Under the pieces are notes generated by a model, which worked only from the letters and a program-made list of their open reading frames with translations, did no database searches and was not told the DNA's origin. A stretch of DNA of 64,000 nucleotides from Geosiphon pyriformis (Eukaryota; Glomeromycota; Glomeromycetes; Archaeosporales; Geosiphonaceae), in contig JAAOMT010000276.1 of the NCBI GenBank assembly GCA_016748015.1, positions 530,088 through 594,087 of the forward strand, written 5' to 3'. A program made the translations under genes and the position numbers. Positions 1 to 10,326 of the stretch are shown piece by piece. Positions within the stretch are counted from its first letter, which is position 1, and each line of letters starts with the position of its first letter.

Positions 1-1396
1 AACTAAGTTATTAATATTTAAAAAAATATTCATAAGTTTTTTTTTATGCTTTTCTTAATACTGTTTTATCTTTTCAAAGATAATTATCTATGTTTCTATT
101 AAAAAATCAAAAATTGTAACAATTTTTTTTGGCAAAATGTTCTTATAATTTTTTATTATAATTTTTTTAAAAAATATTATTATAATATTAATTTTTATTA
201 ATAATATTGCTATTTATCTATAAAATAAATAAAAAAGTTTATAACTTATTATGTTATAATTTACAATTTTATAAGCAAACAATACTAAAAACAGTATTTT
301 ATCTTATAAGTTTCTTTACTAATTTGGTTAGAGTTTTACATAATATTTTATTGAAATATTTTATTAGACTATTTATTTGATAGTAATAAAAAAAAAAGTT
401 TATAATATATTTTTATTTTTTTATAAAGTTTTTTAATTAATATACTAAAAAAAGCTTTTTTTATCAAATAAAAGTTTTTTAAAACAGCTATAATGACAAA
501 TAATATTTTTATAAATAAAATTGGCAATAAAAACTATTGTTTCTACTTATTTTGTAAAATAATCAGTAGCTATAATAATATATCTGTTATTATCAAGAGT
601 TATTATTAAAAGTTTAATAATATCTATATTAATTTTATCAAATAATTGGCCAATAAAAATTAGATATATATCTTTTTTGCAATTAAGAAGGAAGTTTTTT
701 GGCAGATATTATAGGTTTTAATATAATGTCTTTTTTTAAAATAAGTTAATAATAATAAGCTAAAATTTTTTAAATTGTTTTTGTTTTTTCAAAGTATTTA
801 ATTAATAAATTAGTGTATATATTGTAAATTAAAATTTTTTTTTCTTTAAATTTGATAATTTTTTAAGAGCAATTAGAATTTTTTTTGTTTTTTTTATATA
901 ATTAATTCTGACAAATCAAATAAAAATTTGATTATTTATATAAATATTTTCTTTGCTATTGAATATAATCTAATAAATATTGTTTTTTACCCAAAAATTT
1001 TATTAAAACAAAGTATTTATTCAAGTCTATTATCATGTTTAATTAAAATAAAATTATTAATAATTAGATTAATTTGAATTAAAAAAGTTGTACAATTACT
1101 TAATAGTAAATTTAAAAAGAATATTAATGTTTTGATAATTTGTTTTTTTGTAATATTATATATTATAGTCAAATTTATTCAAGTAAAATATCTAGCAAGT
1201 TAATTATTTGTGGTTCAGCTTTTTTTTTTGTACAGTCAAACCAAAATTTGATGATTTGTTATTACCAAAAGCTTTATACTAAAAAGATATTTACTTTAAT
1301 AGTTAATAGATTATATTACAATAAAGCATTCTTGTTTAATAACTAAGTAATTTTGTTTTGCTGGAAAAAAATATTTGCTAATATAAACTATAATAT
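1..1396 (-). pseudogene. A1: heavily decayed gypsy pol fragment (integrase to RNase H)
   Basis: This stretch aligns end to end with about 12950-14395 of element A2, in the same orientation, for example around 180-300 against 13130-13260. Since the A2 stretch encodes integrase and the RNase H end of pol on the minus strand, this is the same part of an older A-family copy. Almost every difference is G to A or C to T, which has removed most G and C and left no usable reading frame. The 68-codon plus-strand ORF at 1140-1346 lies inside the relic and is taken as chance. The similarity stops at 1396, where an LTR begins. Either A2 inserted here or the rest of A1 was deleted. Confidence 0.7.
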
Positions 1397-2093
1397 TGTT
1401 ACAAATTAGAGTAATAAACTAATGGATAACAAGAAAGAACAAGCTTGTAGAATGATAAAAAAAATCAAAGGAAATTTAACTTCAAAGAACAAATTAAATA
1501 AATGTAAATTCAATGTGTGAAATCAGTCTTATAAAATATCTTAGTTGCTATACTTTTCAAAAGATAACCAGGAATCTGAAAATAAAGAGATAATTTATAC
1601 TATTAACAAATAATCACACACTAGTATAATTCTATGTTTCATGTTAGCACTCTTAAAATTTAATATCTGGTATTAGATGTATTTTTCAGTTATGTTTTAT
1701 TTAATAATCTTCAAATACTACAATTACACATTTCAAAAAAAATAGAAAATAACCAACAAATAATCTTTTATTCTAAGATATTTGAATACTTAAAGATAGG
1801 GAAAGAAAAATTAGCAATAAGAGAAGGATTGAGATAAAAGTTGTTATTTTATTTATTTTATTTTCTTGATTTCTGACATGTCATTTTACAGCTAAGAAAT
1901 TTATTGCTTATATAACTATCAAAAATGGTCATTAATAAGATCAATGATCAAGTCAATAATCAGATCAATAATTAGATTATTGATCAGGTCAATAATCAGG
2001 TCAATGATTAAGTCAATAGTCAAATTATTGATTAAGTCAATAATTATTATCTAAAAATAAGGTGGCTAATTATATGATATCAGTAACTAATAC
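1397..2093 (-). mobile_element. 3' LTR of element A2 (family A)
   Basis: The first 180 or so bases match 19180-19355, the LTR next to the A2 primer-binding site, including the stretch starting TGTTAC and the shared run near 1530-1590. The remainder is LTR sequence with no counterpart at 19356, where A2 is interrupted by the C element. It lies left of B1, and B1 is inserted just beyond the end of the A2 third ORF, so this is most simply the A2 3' LTR. The right edge is uncertain; I see no clean CA end before the B1 target duplication at 2094. Confidence 0.6.
1939..2046. repeat. 12-bp tandem array, nine units, in the U3 of the A LTR
   Basis: Nine consecutive 12-base units fit exactly, of the type agtcaataatca. 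Units 4 and 8 are written as the inverse-like variants gattattgatca and aattattgatta, so the array alternates three forward units with one inverted. In element orientation it lies about 50-155 bases inside the LTR, in the promoter half (U3). Confidence 0.8.
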
Positions 2094-2097
2094 ATGT
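2094..2097. repeat. Target-site duplication ATGT, left of B1
   Basis: ATGT here is repeated at 12003-12006, directly after the B1 right LTR. With this placement the left LTR begins TATTACCAG, one G-to-A change from the TGTTACCAG of the right LTR. Confidence 0.8.
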
Positions 2098-3071
2098 TAT
2101 TACCAGTAGAATTTTAGCTATTAATTAGCATGAAATTATCTTCATAATTCTTATTATTAAGTAGCATATTATTATCATTTCAATTATTACTTATTAATTA
2201 GCCAAATTATCAAATATTATTACTCAATCAATAATCCAATTTGTACTATAGAAATTAAGATGATCAAATTACACAATACTCTGAACCATTTAATATAGTC
2301 AAAATTCGCCAAAATTAATGGAAAAATTGCCGAAATAATCAATAATTCGTAGAAATAACTTGTAGTTTACCAAAATGTATCTTTAGTTCACCCAAATTGT
2401 AGAAAAGAGAAAAGTGCAAGTTCAAAGACTAGTACCATAACAAGTTGTATAAAAGAAAAGCTTTTTTCTTCAAGAAAATATATTCTTCTCATATCTTCTC
2501 ATAATATCTTAACATAGTATCACACTTTAGATATCTTAATTAAAAAACAAATTTCCTTTTACACATTTAAATAAAAAATTAAATATTCGAAAACCAAATT
2601 CTTTGATTATTGCACTTAAAATTCTCTCAACACAACTAATGTTTTTGAAATTTATTAGCTACCAATTTCAGTAATCTGTTAGTAACTCCAGGCCTGGATA
2701 GAAAACGTTTCTCTTGATAAAATTTTATTTCTTTTATTTTTCTTTTATTTTCTTATTATAATTATTAAGGTAGCCTACAGACAAAATTCCTGTAGAAGAG
2801 TTGACTTTCACAACAAAGTAACTATACGTTTTTAGTAAGCTTCTAGATGAGCAATTCCTGGGAAAGAGTTGATGTTTACTACAACATAACTACATAAAGT
2901 AACTGGCAAAAAATTGGCCATTCCACATATAAGCCCAGCAGTTCAAATTATAGGAGATAATTTAAATATAAATTCAGTTACTGAAGGTCCAACTACTTTC
3001 TGAAAATGTGAATTTACAGCAAATCAGCATTAACAACATTCAAGAAAAAAGACCAAAAACCTCTAGTAACA
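2098..3071 (+). repeat. B1 5' LTR
   Basis: 974 bp matching 11018-12002. It ends in TAACA directly before the TTTGGTG of the primer-binding site. Differences from the 3' LTR are mostly single transitions. Confidence 0.9.
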
Positions 3072-3088
3072 TTTGGTGTTTTCCCATG
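3072..3088 (+). promoter_or_regulatory. Primer-binding site of B1
   Basis: TTTGGTGTTTTCCC follows the LTR directly; the B2 equivalent reads TTTGGTGCTCTTCT. A TGG start two bases after the LTR is the usual layout for a tRNA 3' end complement. The primer tRNA was not identified. Confidence 0.55.
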
Positions 3089-4719
3089 AAAATAACACAG
3101 CAACAACAAAATTCAAAATAGCAACCACACCAGACACAACAACACTAGAGTATTATCAGTTAATTTACACCCACTGCAAGCAACAATTCAACATTCCAGA
3201 CGAAATTGAAGTTATTAAGAAATCAGTATACCAATACATTAAAAACTGTATCAACAATTATCTTTTTGGAAACTACAACATTTCAAAAATCAGAAACAAC
3301 CTCTACAATAATTTAGTACACTATTTACAATTGAGAACAGAAGACCTGAACAGTGAAACACTTGCTACCTATTTTCAAGAATTTAATTTTAACATTATTG
3401 AGTATTGTGAAGAAAAATACCCAGTACAATTCAAATACTCTCTTGACTTTGAATCAGAAACAGAGACAAGCAACAAAGGCAAACAAAAAGTGAAACAATA
3501 CTCAAAAACCACTCCAAACACTCCAATACTACCAAAGACAACTGCCAAACACTTGCAAACACCTGAACAAGGAACCAGTGTCAAATTACCACTTTCTATT
3601 ACACTATTTCCAATTTCACTTGTTTGACCACAAACACCAAGTTCACTACTTAACCATTTTTCCAAACCAGAAGATTTTCAGTCACCTAGAAATCCTACTC
3701 AACAGCAGGAACCAATATTAACAAGTGCCAATATCATTGATTACTTACAAGAAAACGAAAGTAATCATTCAGAGAGTCTGGAAAGCAAAGAAACTGAATC
3801 AGAACAAGAAAAAACTACAGAAAACAAAGAAGAAATAGCAACTGCTTATATTGCAAAGATTCCAGAATTTACTGGTGAGAATAATGATACCAGTCCTCAA
3901 GAATGGCTTGACAAAGTTCAAAAAGCAGGAGATGTAAATGGTTGGACTGCAGCAAGAATGCTCAAAGCAATCCCATACTTCCTCCAAGGAACTACAGAAA
4001 AATGATTTAAAAATTTAGGAGAACTATTTGAAAACTGGCAAGCATTCAAAAATGCTTTCTTACAACAATTCACCAACAACAACACATCCATTACTCTTCA
4101 TAATCACTTTTGCAATATCAAACAAGAAACATCTGAAACTGTTATGACCTATCTGAAAAGATTCAACAAACTTCTTTGATGAATTCGACAATTGGAAACC
4201 AATGAATACTATTCTGATGCCCAGATTCTGGATCAGCTTATAGCAAAATTAAAGGACAAATTAATCAAGAAAGTTCGCCCACATGTCCCAGAAAACTTAG
4301 CAACAGCCATTAGACATGCAAAAAACTATGAAATGGCTATGGAAAAAGCAAACCACACCAAACTTGTTAACCTAGCTATTGGAGAAACCAGTTCAGCAGC
4401 TGAAGAGAAGATAGACCAACTCACAAAGAAGGTTGAAAGCTACTTCACAAACCAACAACAACAGCAACAACAACCACAAAGATATCAACCCTCACAACAA
4501 TGCAATCAAAACAATTTTGGATCACCATCCAACAACCAAACTCAAAATTGTTATTATTGTAAAATTCCAGAACATTGGAAACAGGATTGCAAAAAATTGC
4601 AAAGAGACCAACAAAATAGAAGTAATCAATATTACTTTTTATCACAACAATCTTATTACCAACCTCCACTACCAACTTATTATTCACTAAGACCACAAAA
4701 TCAAAACAATTACTATTAA
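3073..4719 (+). pseudogene. B1 gag (capsid and CCHC nucleocapsid), broken
   Basis: Frame 1 is continuous gag protein interrupted only by TGA codons, at 3625, about 4003 and a TGATGA pair near 4177. The gag capsid homology region is around 3860-4420, with the typical WLDKVQKAG block and a block ending ETVMTYLKRFNKL. A Gln-rich stretch precedes the knuckle CYYC..H..DC at 4552-4593, a complete CX2CX4HX4C that binds RNA in the particle. Where B1 has TGA at about 4003, B2 has TGG (Trp). The TGATGA pair is most easily Arg-Arg CGACGA; B2 keeps one CGA there. No in-frame ATG was found: the nearest, at 3086, is out of frame here and in B2. Confidence 0.8.
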
Positions 4720-4959
4720 CCAGCTTCACAACTAATACAGCAACAATATCAGCAATCTTTACCAATTCAGCAATATCAAATACCATACATTCAACAATAT
4801 CAAGTACCAGCCAAAAAATTGGTTCAACATAACCAATTCACACCCCAAAATCAATTTCAAAATAACAACAATAGAATCAACCCAAATAACCAGTTGGTTC
4901 CCCAAAATTCTGGTCAGCAAAGACCCAATCACTATCACACTCAACCCAGTTATTTTACA

Positions 4960-5590
4960 ATGTCTGAAAAATTGGATTTTCAACAAACTGCACTTTCTAA
5001 AGATGAAGCTGCAACACCAAAATCAAACCCTTCCAACAACAACACTATTTCACCAGCTCAAATTGCCCAAAATGCCAACCTCTCAGATATATTTTCATTC
5101 GAATTTAAAGCAAATGAATCACCATTCTTGCTTAGTAATGCAGCAGCTAATAAACAAAAAGCTATCACTGCCATGTACACTAAAGCTACAGTAGAAGGAA
5201 AACCCATCTGATTAATTCTAGACAGTGGATCAGCTAGAAGTATTATTACCTACCAGTTAATGCAACAGCTTTAAAGAACTGTTAACAGACCAGCCCAAAC
5301 TGTAATTGTTACAGCAGATGGTATAAAAAAGACACCAGTAAGAAAAATTAACAATTTCTTATTTACCATTGATAGAATCATCATTCCAATTAAAGTTTTA
5401 GTCATAGATGCACCCCAATACCAAGCTCTGGACAGAAATAATTGGCTTTTTAAGGCCAATGCAAACTTAGACTGGGAAACTCAGAAACTAAAAATCTCAT
5501 ACCAAGGACAATACACTATAGTACCTGCTACTTGTGGTACTTTCAACAAATAATCAGAAAAAGCCCCAGTATTTGAATTTGAAGAGAAGA
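4960..5590 (+). pseudogene. B1 aspartic protease domain, broken
   Basis: A retropepsin-type protease that would cut the gag-pol polyprotein. The active-site block LILDSGSAR is at 5212-5238 with catalytic Asp 5221-5223. The flap and second half continue to about 5480 and include the KVLVIDAPQYQ block. The domain stays in frame 1 with gag. It is interrupted by TGA at 5209, where B2 has TGG (Trp), TAA near 5272, where B2 has CAA (Gln), and TAA near 5551. The DSG triad itself is intact, unlike in B2 and A2. Confidence 0.75.
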
Positions 5591-5595
5591 AAAAA

Positions 5596-6345
5596 ATGCC
5601 ACTCACTAAAACCTACATGGCTCTTGGATCAACATTCAATTGGGCTGAGGAAACAGAACAAGAGATTTTTGAAGAATCAAGAAGGAAGAAAGTTAGATAT
5701 TTCACACCAAAACCACGAAAAAAACCACCATACATTTTACTAAAATGCAAAAACTGCAAAAAGAAGCTTTTATTTATGGGAGCCTGTATTTTCCCAGAAG
5801 AGAAATATGAAACTCACACTTGCTACTTCTACAAAGCATACCATAGAGAATGATTTGGATCTCCAAAGAGAAGTGGAAAATAGGACAACACATCTTGTCT
5901 TACATGTAGAAATATGTTACCAGAAGAATGCAACTGGATTGATGTTGCAATAAGAGGAGGAGTATGTGATCAAACCTGTCAATATGCTCTATCAATTTCA
6001 GAAAAAGTCAGAAAAGGAATACCATTTGATGCAGCATACAACAGTGCTCTCAATAAACTTTACCACTATCCTTATAATGCTGAAATAATCTTTGATTTAG
6101 CAATGGCTTTAATTAATGCAGCCACACAGGAAGATGTTCACCAAATGAAAGAAGTTGAGTACATTGAATACACAATAGAATTAGCTGGATTTAACTATAA
6201 AAATAAGGTAAAGACATATCACCAAATTGCAAGCCACACATATCCAACACAAGAAGCTCAAATTCAACAATTAGAGCAAATGAACATTCAATTGTGTGAA
6301 AAATGCATCATGTCTTGTGATGACAAATGGTGTTCAGAATGCTAT
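5596..6345 (+). pseudogene. B1 Cys-rich (zinc-like) module between protease and dUTPase
   Basis: This part of the B polyprotein has clustered Cys pairs: CKNC near 5744, further Cys to 5835, CLTC near 5899, and CEKCIMSCDDKWCSEC at about 6297-6345. The spacing suggests two or three zinc sites. Between them lies a helical segment of about 110 residues that I do not recognise. Frame 1 is open from 5914 through the dUTPase to 6828; TGA near 5851 and TAG near 5881 break it upstream. The same module is in B2 (about 43270-43900), so it belongs to the family. Its role is unknown; nucleic-acid binding would fit its place in pol. Confidence 0.55.
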
Positions 6346-6464
6346 GCTCTTAGCATTCCTCTGCCCAGTGAAAATAACCAGGAAGAAATCGAATTTGGGA
6401 AACCTGAAACAAAGAAAAAAATCACAACAACACTAATCTATCTTATTAAAAACCAGTCTGCTAT

Positions 6465-6905
6465 ACAACTCAAATACTTTGACAACAATAGACAAGGAAT
6501 AAAACCAGAAAAAGCCCACAAAATTGATGCAGAATATGACTTCAGATATCCTGGCAAAGACACTTTGGTTCTTCAACCAAAGTTCTTAACAAAAATCAAT
6601 CTTAAAATTGTTCTTGAAATTTCATCTGGAGCAATAGTTCAAATTGCATCCAAATTATCATTGGCAAGCAAAAAAATCAACATTAGAAAAGAAATCATAG
6701 ATGCAGGATATACTGGAGACATTACCATCATGTTACAGAATAAAACAGACAAACCATTTAGGATTAAACATGCTGAGAAAATTGCCCAAGCAATTTACCT
6801 ACTCTTAATCAACATTTCGGGTTTATAATCAGTGAAGAACAGAGAACAATTGGGAAAAAGTGAAAGAGAAACTCAAGGTTTTGGTTCAACTGGACGATTT
6901 ATAGT
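6465..6905 (+). pseudogene. B1 dUTPase domain, nearly complete
   Basis: dUTPase hydrolyses dUTP to dUMP and so limits uracil in newly made cDNA. The five motifs of the trimeric family appear in order: 1, IDAEYDF near 6522 (normally AGYDL, here Gly to Glu); 2, SLASKKI near 6657; 3, IIDAGYTGDI at about 6694-6723 with catalytic Asp and Tyr kept; 4, FRIKHAEKIAQAI near 6758; 5, GFGSTGRF near 6877. The length of about 145 residues fits the family. One TAA at 6826-6828, Gln in B2, separates motifs 4 and 5. The domain lies between protease and RT in the polyprotein frame and is part of the element, not a host gene. Confidence 0.85.
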
Positions 6906-7330
6906 GCCAGTAAACATAGCTCTTAATACACAAAATGAATTCCACCAGATTCTTTAACTTCCCCAACCAATTACCATTTTATCTTTTGAAGAATATCACA
7001 AAATTTACACCTGCTCAAAACCCACCACTACCCAACAAATCTTTGAATCCAATAAACAAATCTGTTTGAAGCATGAAATCTCAATCCCAAACGTTTATAT
7101 TCCTAAAGGAATGAAAAAATTTCAAGTTACATTCTACAACCCCAACAATTACCCTATTGTCTTATTAAATAAATTAGAAATTGGAATCATACATAATAAC
7201 ATTTTCCAAGATGAAAACCCTCAAATTGTCTCTAATTTTATCGAAATTATAAGACATATTCTACTTCCAAATCCAAACATCATTCTTATTGCTAAAAACT
7301 ACCACCTTTTAGAAAAAAAACTCTCTTGAA
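6906..7330 (+). pseudogene. B1 spacer domain before reverse transcriptase
   Basis: Frame 1 continues after the dUTPase with a beta-rich stretch, clearest at 7066-7329, whose N-terminus reads LKHEISIPNVYIPKG. B2 carries it too. I do not recognise a named domain. Its position matches the linker that precedes RT in many gypsy polyproteins. TAA near 6955 and TGA near 7327 interrupt it. Confidence 0.5.
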
Positions 7331-8740
7331 TCAACATGGGTCTCTAGAACCTTAACAACAAAGACAATTGAAACAGCTAATAGCTGAATTTGCAGATATT
7401 TTTGCAAAGGACAACAATGACCTTGGAAAAACTAATATTGTTCAACATTAGATTCATACAGGAGATGCTTTACCAAAAAGACAACAAGCTTATTGAATGC
7501 CATCTGCCAGCCACCAATTCATCAGAGAAGAAATCCAAAGAATGCTCAATAACAGATTGATTCAACCATCAAGAAATCCTTGGGTCTCACCAATAGTTTT
7601 TGTTAAAAAAAAACGGAAAAATCAGATTTTGTGTTGACTATTGACAATTGAATAGTGTTACAATTAGAGATGTCTACTCTCTTCTAAGAATTGATGACAT
7701 ATTAGATGCTTTAGGAAAAACCAAGTTCTTCTTAACTTTAGACTTGAAAAGTGGATACTGACAAGTCGAAATGAACCCAAAAGATCGACCCAAAACAGCA
7801 TTTACCACTCAAGAAGGAAACTATGAGTTCAATGTTATGTCTTTTGGACTCTATAATGCACCAACAACATTCCAATGACTCATGGATGTTGTATATAAAG
7901 GACTCTTGTGACAATTAGTAGTTGTCTATTTTGATGATACTAATGTGTACTCCTCAAGCTTTGAAGCTCATTTCATTCATTTGTGAGAAGTTTTTCAATG
8001 ATTACGGAAAGCAGGATTAAAGTTGAACATTGAGAAATATCACTTTGGAAAAACAAGCTTAATTTTTCTTGGACACATAGTTAGCAAAAATGGAGTCAAA
8101 CCAAATTCTGGAACAATCAGTGCTGTAAAAAACTTTCAAACTTCCAAAAATACCACAGAGTTACAAAAATTTGTAGGATTAGTCTCCTACTATCAGAAAT
8201 TCATCAAAGAATTCTCAGAAATTGCCAAACCACTTAATTATCTCACCAACAAAAATGTGCCATACAGATGGATAGAAAAACAACAAAAAGCTTTTGAAAC
8301 CCTCAAAACAAGATTAACAACAGCCCCAGTTCTTGTTTATCCAGACTTCAACAAACAGTTCTAACTAGCCATTAATGCTTCACATATAGCTTTTGGTGCC
8401 ATCTTATCACAATTGGATGAAAATGGCCAGGAATAAGTTATTGCCTACACTAGTAGAACACTCAAGCCAACAGAACTCAAATATGGCTCAACTGAATTAA
8501 AAGCTGCCACAGTCATTTGGGCTCTCAAACACTTTCAACAATATCTGAAAAATGGAAAAGAATTTGACATCATAATTAACAATATTGGTCTCAAATGGCT
8601 TAACAAAAAGAAAACTAAACAAAGTGCCAAACAGTCTCGATAGAATAACTTCTTAGCAGACTACAAATATATTGTACACCATAAACCAGGAAAACTACAC
8701 ACCAATGTTGATAGCCTTTTAAAAATGAGACAAAATTAAT
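7331..8740 (+). pseudogene. B1 reverse transcriptase and RNase H, broken
   Basis: Copies element RNA to cDNA and removes the RNA strand. RT blocks in order: the SPIVFVKK region near 7590; FCVDY.QLN near 7630; the [11 protein letters not shown] block near 7740; [11 protein letters not shown] near 7820; and VVVYFDD with both catalytic Asp at 7933-7938. The thumb and connection run from 8023, including the LGHIVSKNGVKP block. RNase H starts near 8362 but has Asn where B2 has the first catalytic Asp (LAINASH against LAIDASH). RT holds six TGA codons and no TAA or TAG; RNase H has TAA and TAG. A one-base loss near 7350 is offset by a ninth A at about 7605. Confidence 0.85.
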
Positions 8741-8859
8741 ATTAACAACAAAACCCACCACAATTTACCAATCTACTAACACAATAACTAAACAACAATA
8801 GATCCTAGAAATTACAACAATATTAAAAACTATTTGGAGACTCTTACTATGCCAGAAAA

Positions 8860-10110
8860 TTAGTCTCCAAGTGAAAAACATCAATTACAACACCAATTCA
8901 AACAATATTTCATACATCATAACAAAATTTATTACAAAAATTGCAGAAATCCAAACCAATCACTCAGATTAGTACAAGAGAATGAAAAAGAAACAATCTT
9001 ATACAAAATGTACACAGATTTTTTTTCAGCACACTTAGAAAGAGATGGAACAATACAAAGAACTCTTGAACATTACTTTTGGTCTCAAATGTAAAAAGAC
9101 ATTCAACAATATATAGAATCTTGTAATAGTTGTCAAAACTCACACCACAGAACCTTTAAATTCAATCAAAGTTGGACAACCTTTTGACAGAGTTGGAATT
9201 GATTTAATTGGACCATTACCTATTACAACTCAAGGAAAGCATTATATTGCAGTTGCAGTAGATTACCTTACCAAATGGCCTAAAGCTAGAGCTATCCAAA
9301 AAGCAGATGCAAAATCAGTAGCAAATTTCATCTATAAAAACATTATTTGTAGACATAGATGTCCAATTGAACTTTTATCTGATCAAGGAACACATTTTGT
9401 GAATAACTTAATACAAGAAATTTGTAAACAATTCAATGTCAAAAAACCTCTATTATCATCTTATTCCCTTTAAACAAATGGACTTGTAGAATGTTTCAAT
9501 AAAACATTGTGTGAATCTCTAGCCAAAGTCTCAACAAACTTTGAACAGAAATGAGATATCTTTATTCCATCAGTATTACTAGCATACAGAACACTAAAAC
9601 AAAACACTACAAAACACACATCATTTGATTTAACTTATGGAAGGACAGCAATATTACCAATTAATTTCACAGTGGAAACATACCCTGTGCGACCAATTAA
9701 TGAAGAAAACTTTCAAGAAACACTCTAAAGAAGGGCCTACACTCTTTTTAGTATACTGAAAAGAAAAAAAAAATAGCAGCAACTCATATTGAACATTCCT
9801 AAGCTCAACAAAAAGAAAAACATGACAACAAATTACCACCCATAACCAATGAATTTAAAGTTGGAAATAAAGTTCTCTTACACAGAACTAAGGCTGAAAA
9901 ACAATGGAGTGAGAAATTTGAAAACAAATAGGATGGACCATTTTATATTCACGAAATTCTAGACAATGAATTATACAAGTTAAGACTTGATGACAAAGTA
10001 TTAGTAAAGTTGCATATGGAAATAGATTGAAACACTATCATTCCAGAAACAATCCTGAATTATTAATTCCACAAATTGGTACACATTCTTCTTTAATTAA
10101 TCCTGAAGAT
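8860..10110 (+). pseudogene. B1 integrase with GPY/F-like tail, broken
   Basis: Inserts the cDNA into the genome. An HHCC zinc region at about 9030-9135 includes H..H and CNSC. The catalytic core holds Asp in VGIDLIG near 9195, Asp in LSDQGTHF near 9378, and Glu in LVECFNKT near 9485, so D-D-E is complete. The C-terminus near 9930 has a DGPFYIHEI block typical of the gypsy GPY/F module. No chromodomain was seen. Stops and shifts, several of them TAA or TGA, break it throughout. Confidence 0.8.
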
Positions 10111-10124
10111 ATTCCCCAAAATTT

Positions 10125-10326
10125 AGAACCAATAGTTATAATAAAACAACAACCAAACTTGAACACTTAATTTAATATTTATAATAATCCTTTGAAAAAT
10201 ATAGACAAAATATAAAACAAAAATAGTAAATAATCACAAGAAACATTCAAACCCAAAAACAAATAAAAACCCTATACCCAAAAATAATTTTCTTTATTTT
10301 TTTCTTTATTAGTTAGTCATTTTATT
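10125..10326 (+). other. A+T-rich spacer between integrase and ORF3
   Basis: No coding signal. B2 has a similar spacer at about 39270-39420. A promoter or re-initiation site for ORF3 could lie here, but nothing specific is visible. Confidence 0.4.

Noticed and set aside
1939-2046. 12-bp repeats as CRISPR or replication-origin iterons
   Set aside because: No spacers, and the position inside an LTR U3 in nuclear fungal DNA explains them better.
6465-6905. dUTPase as the host DUT gene
   Set aside because: It lies in the gag-pol frame between protease and RT, flanked by element sequence, in two independent insertions.
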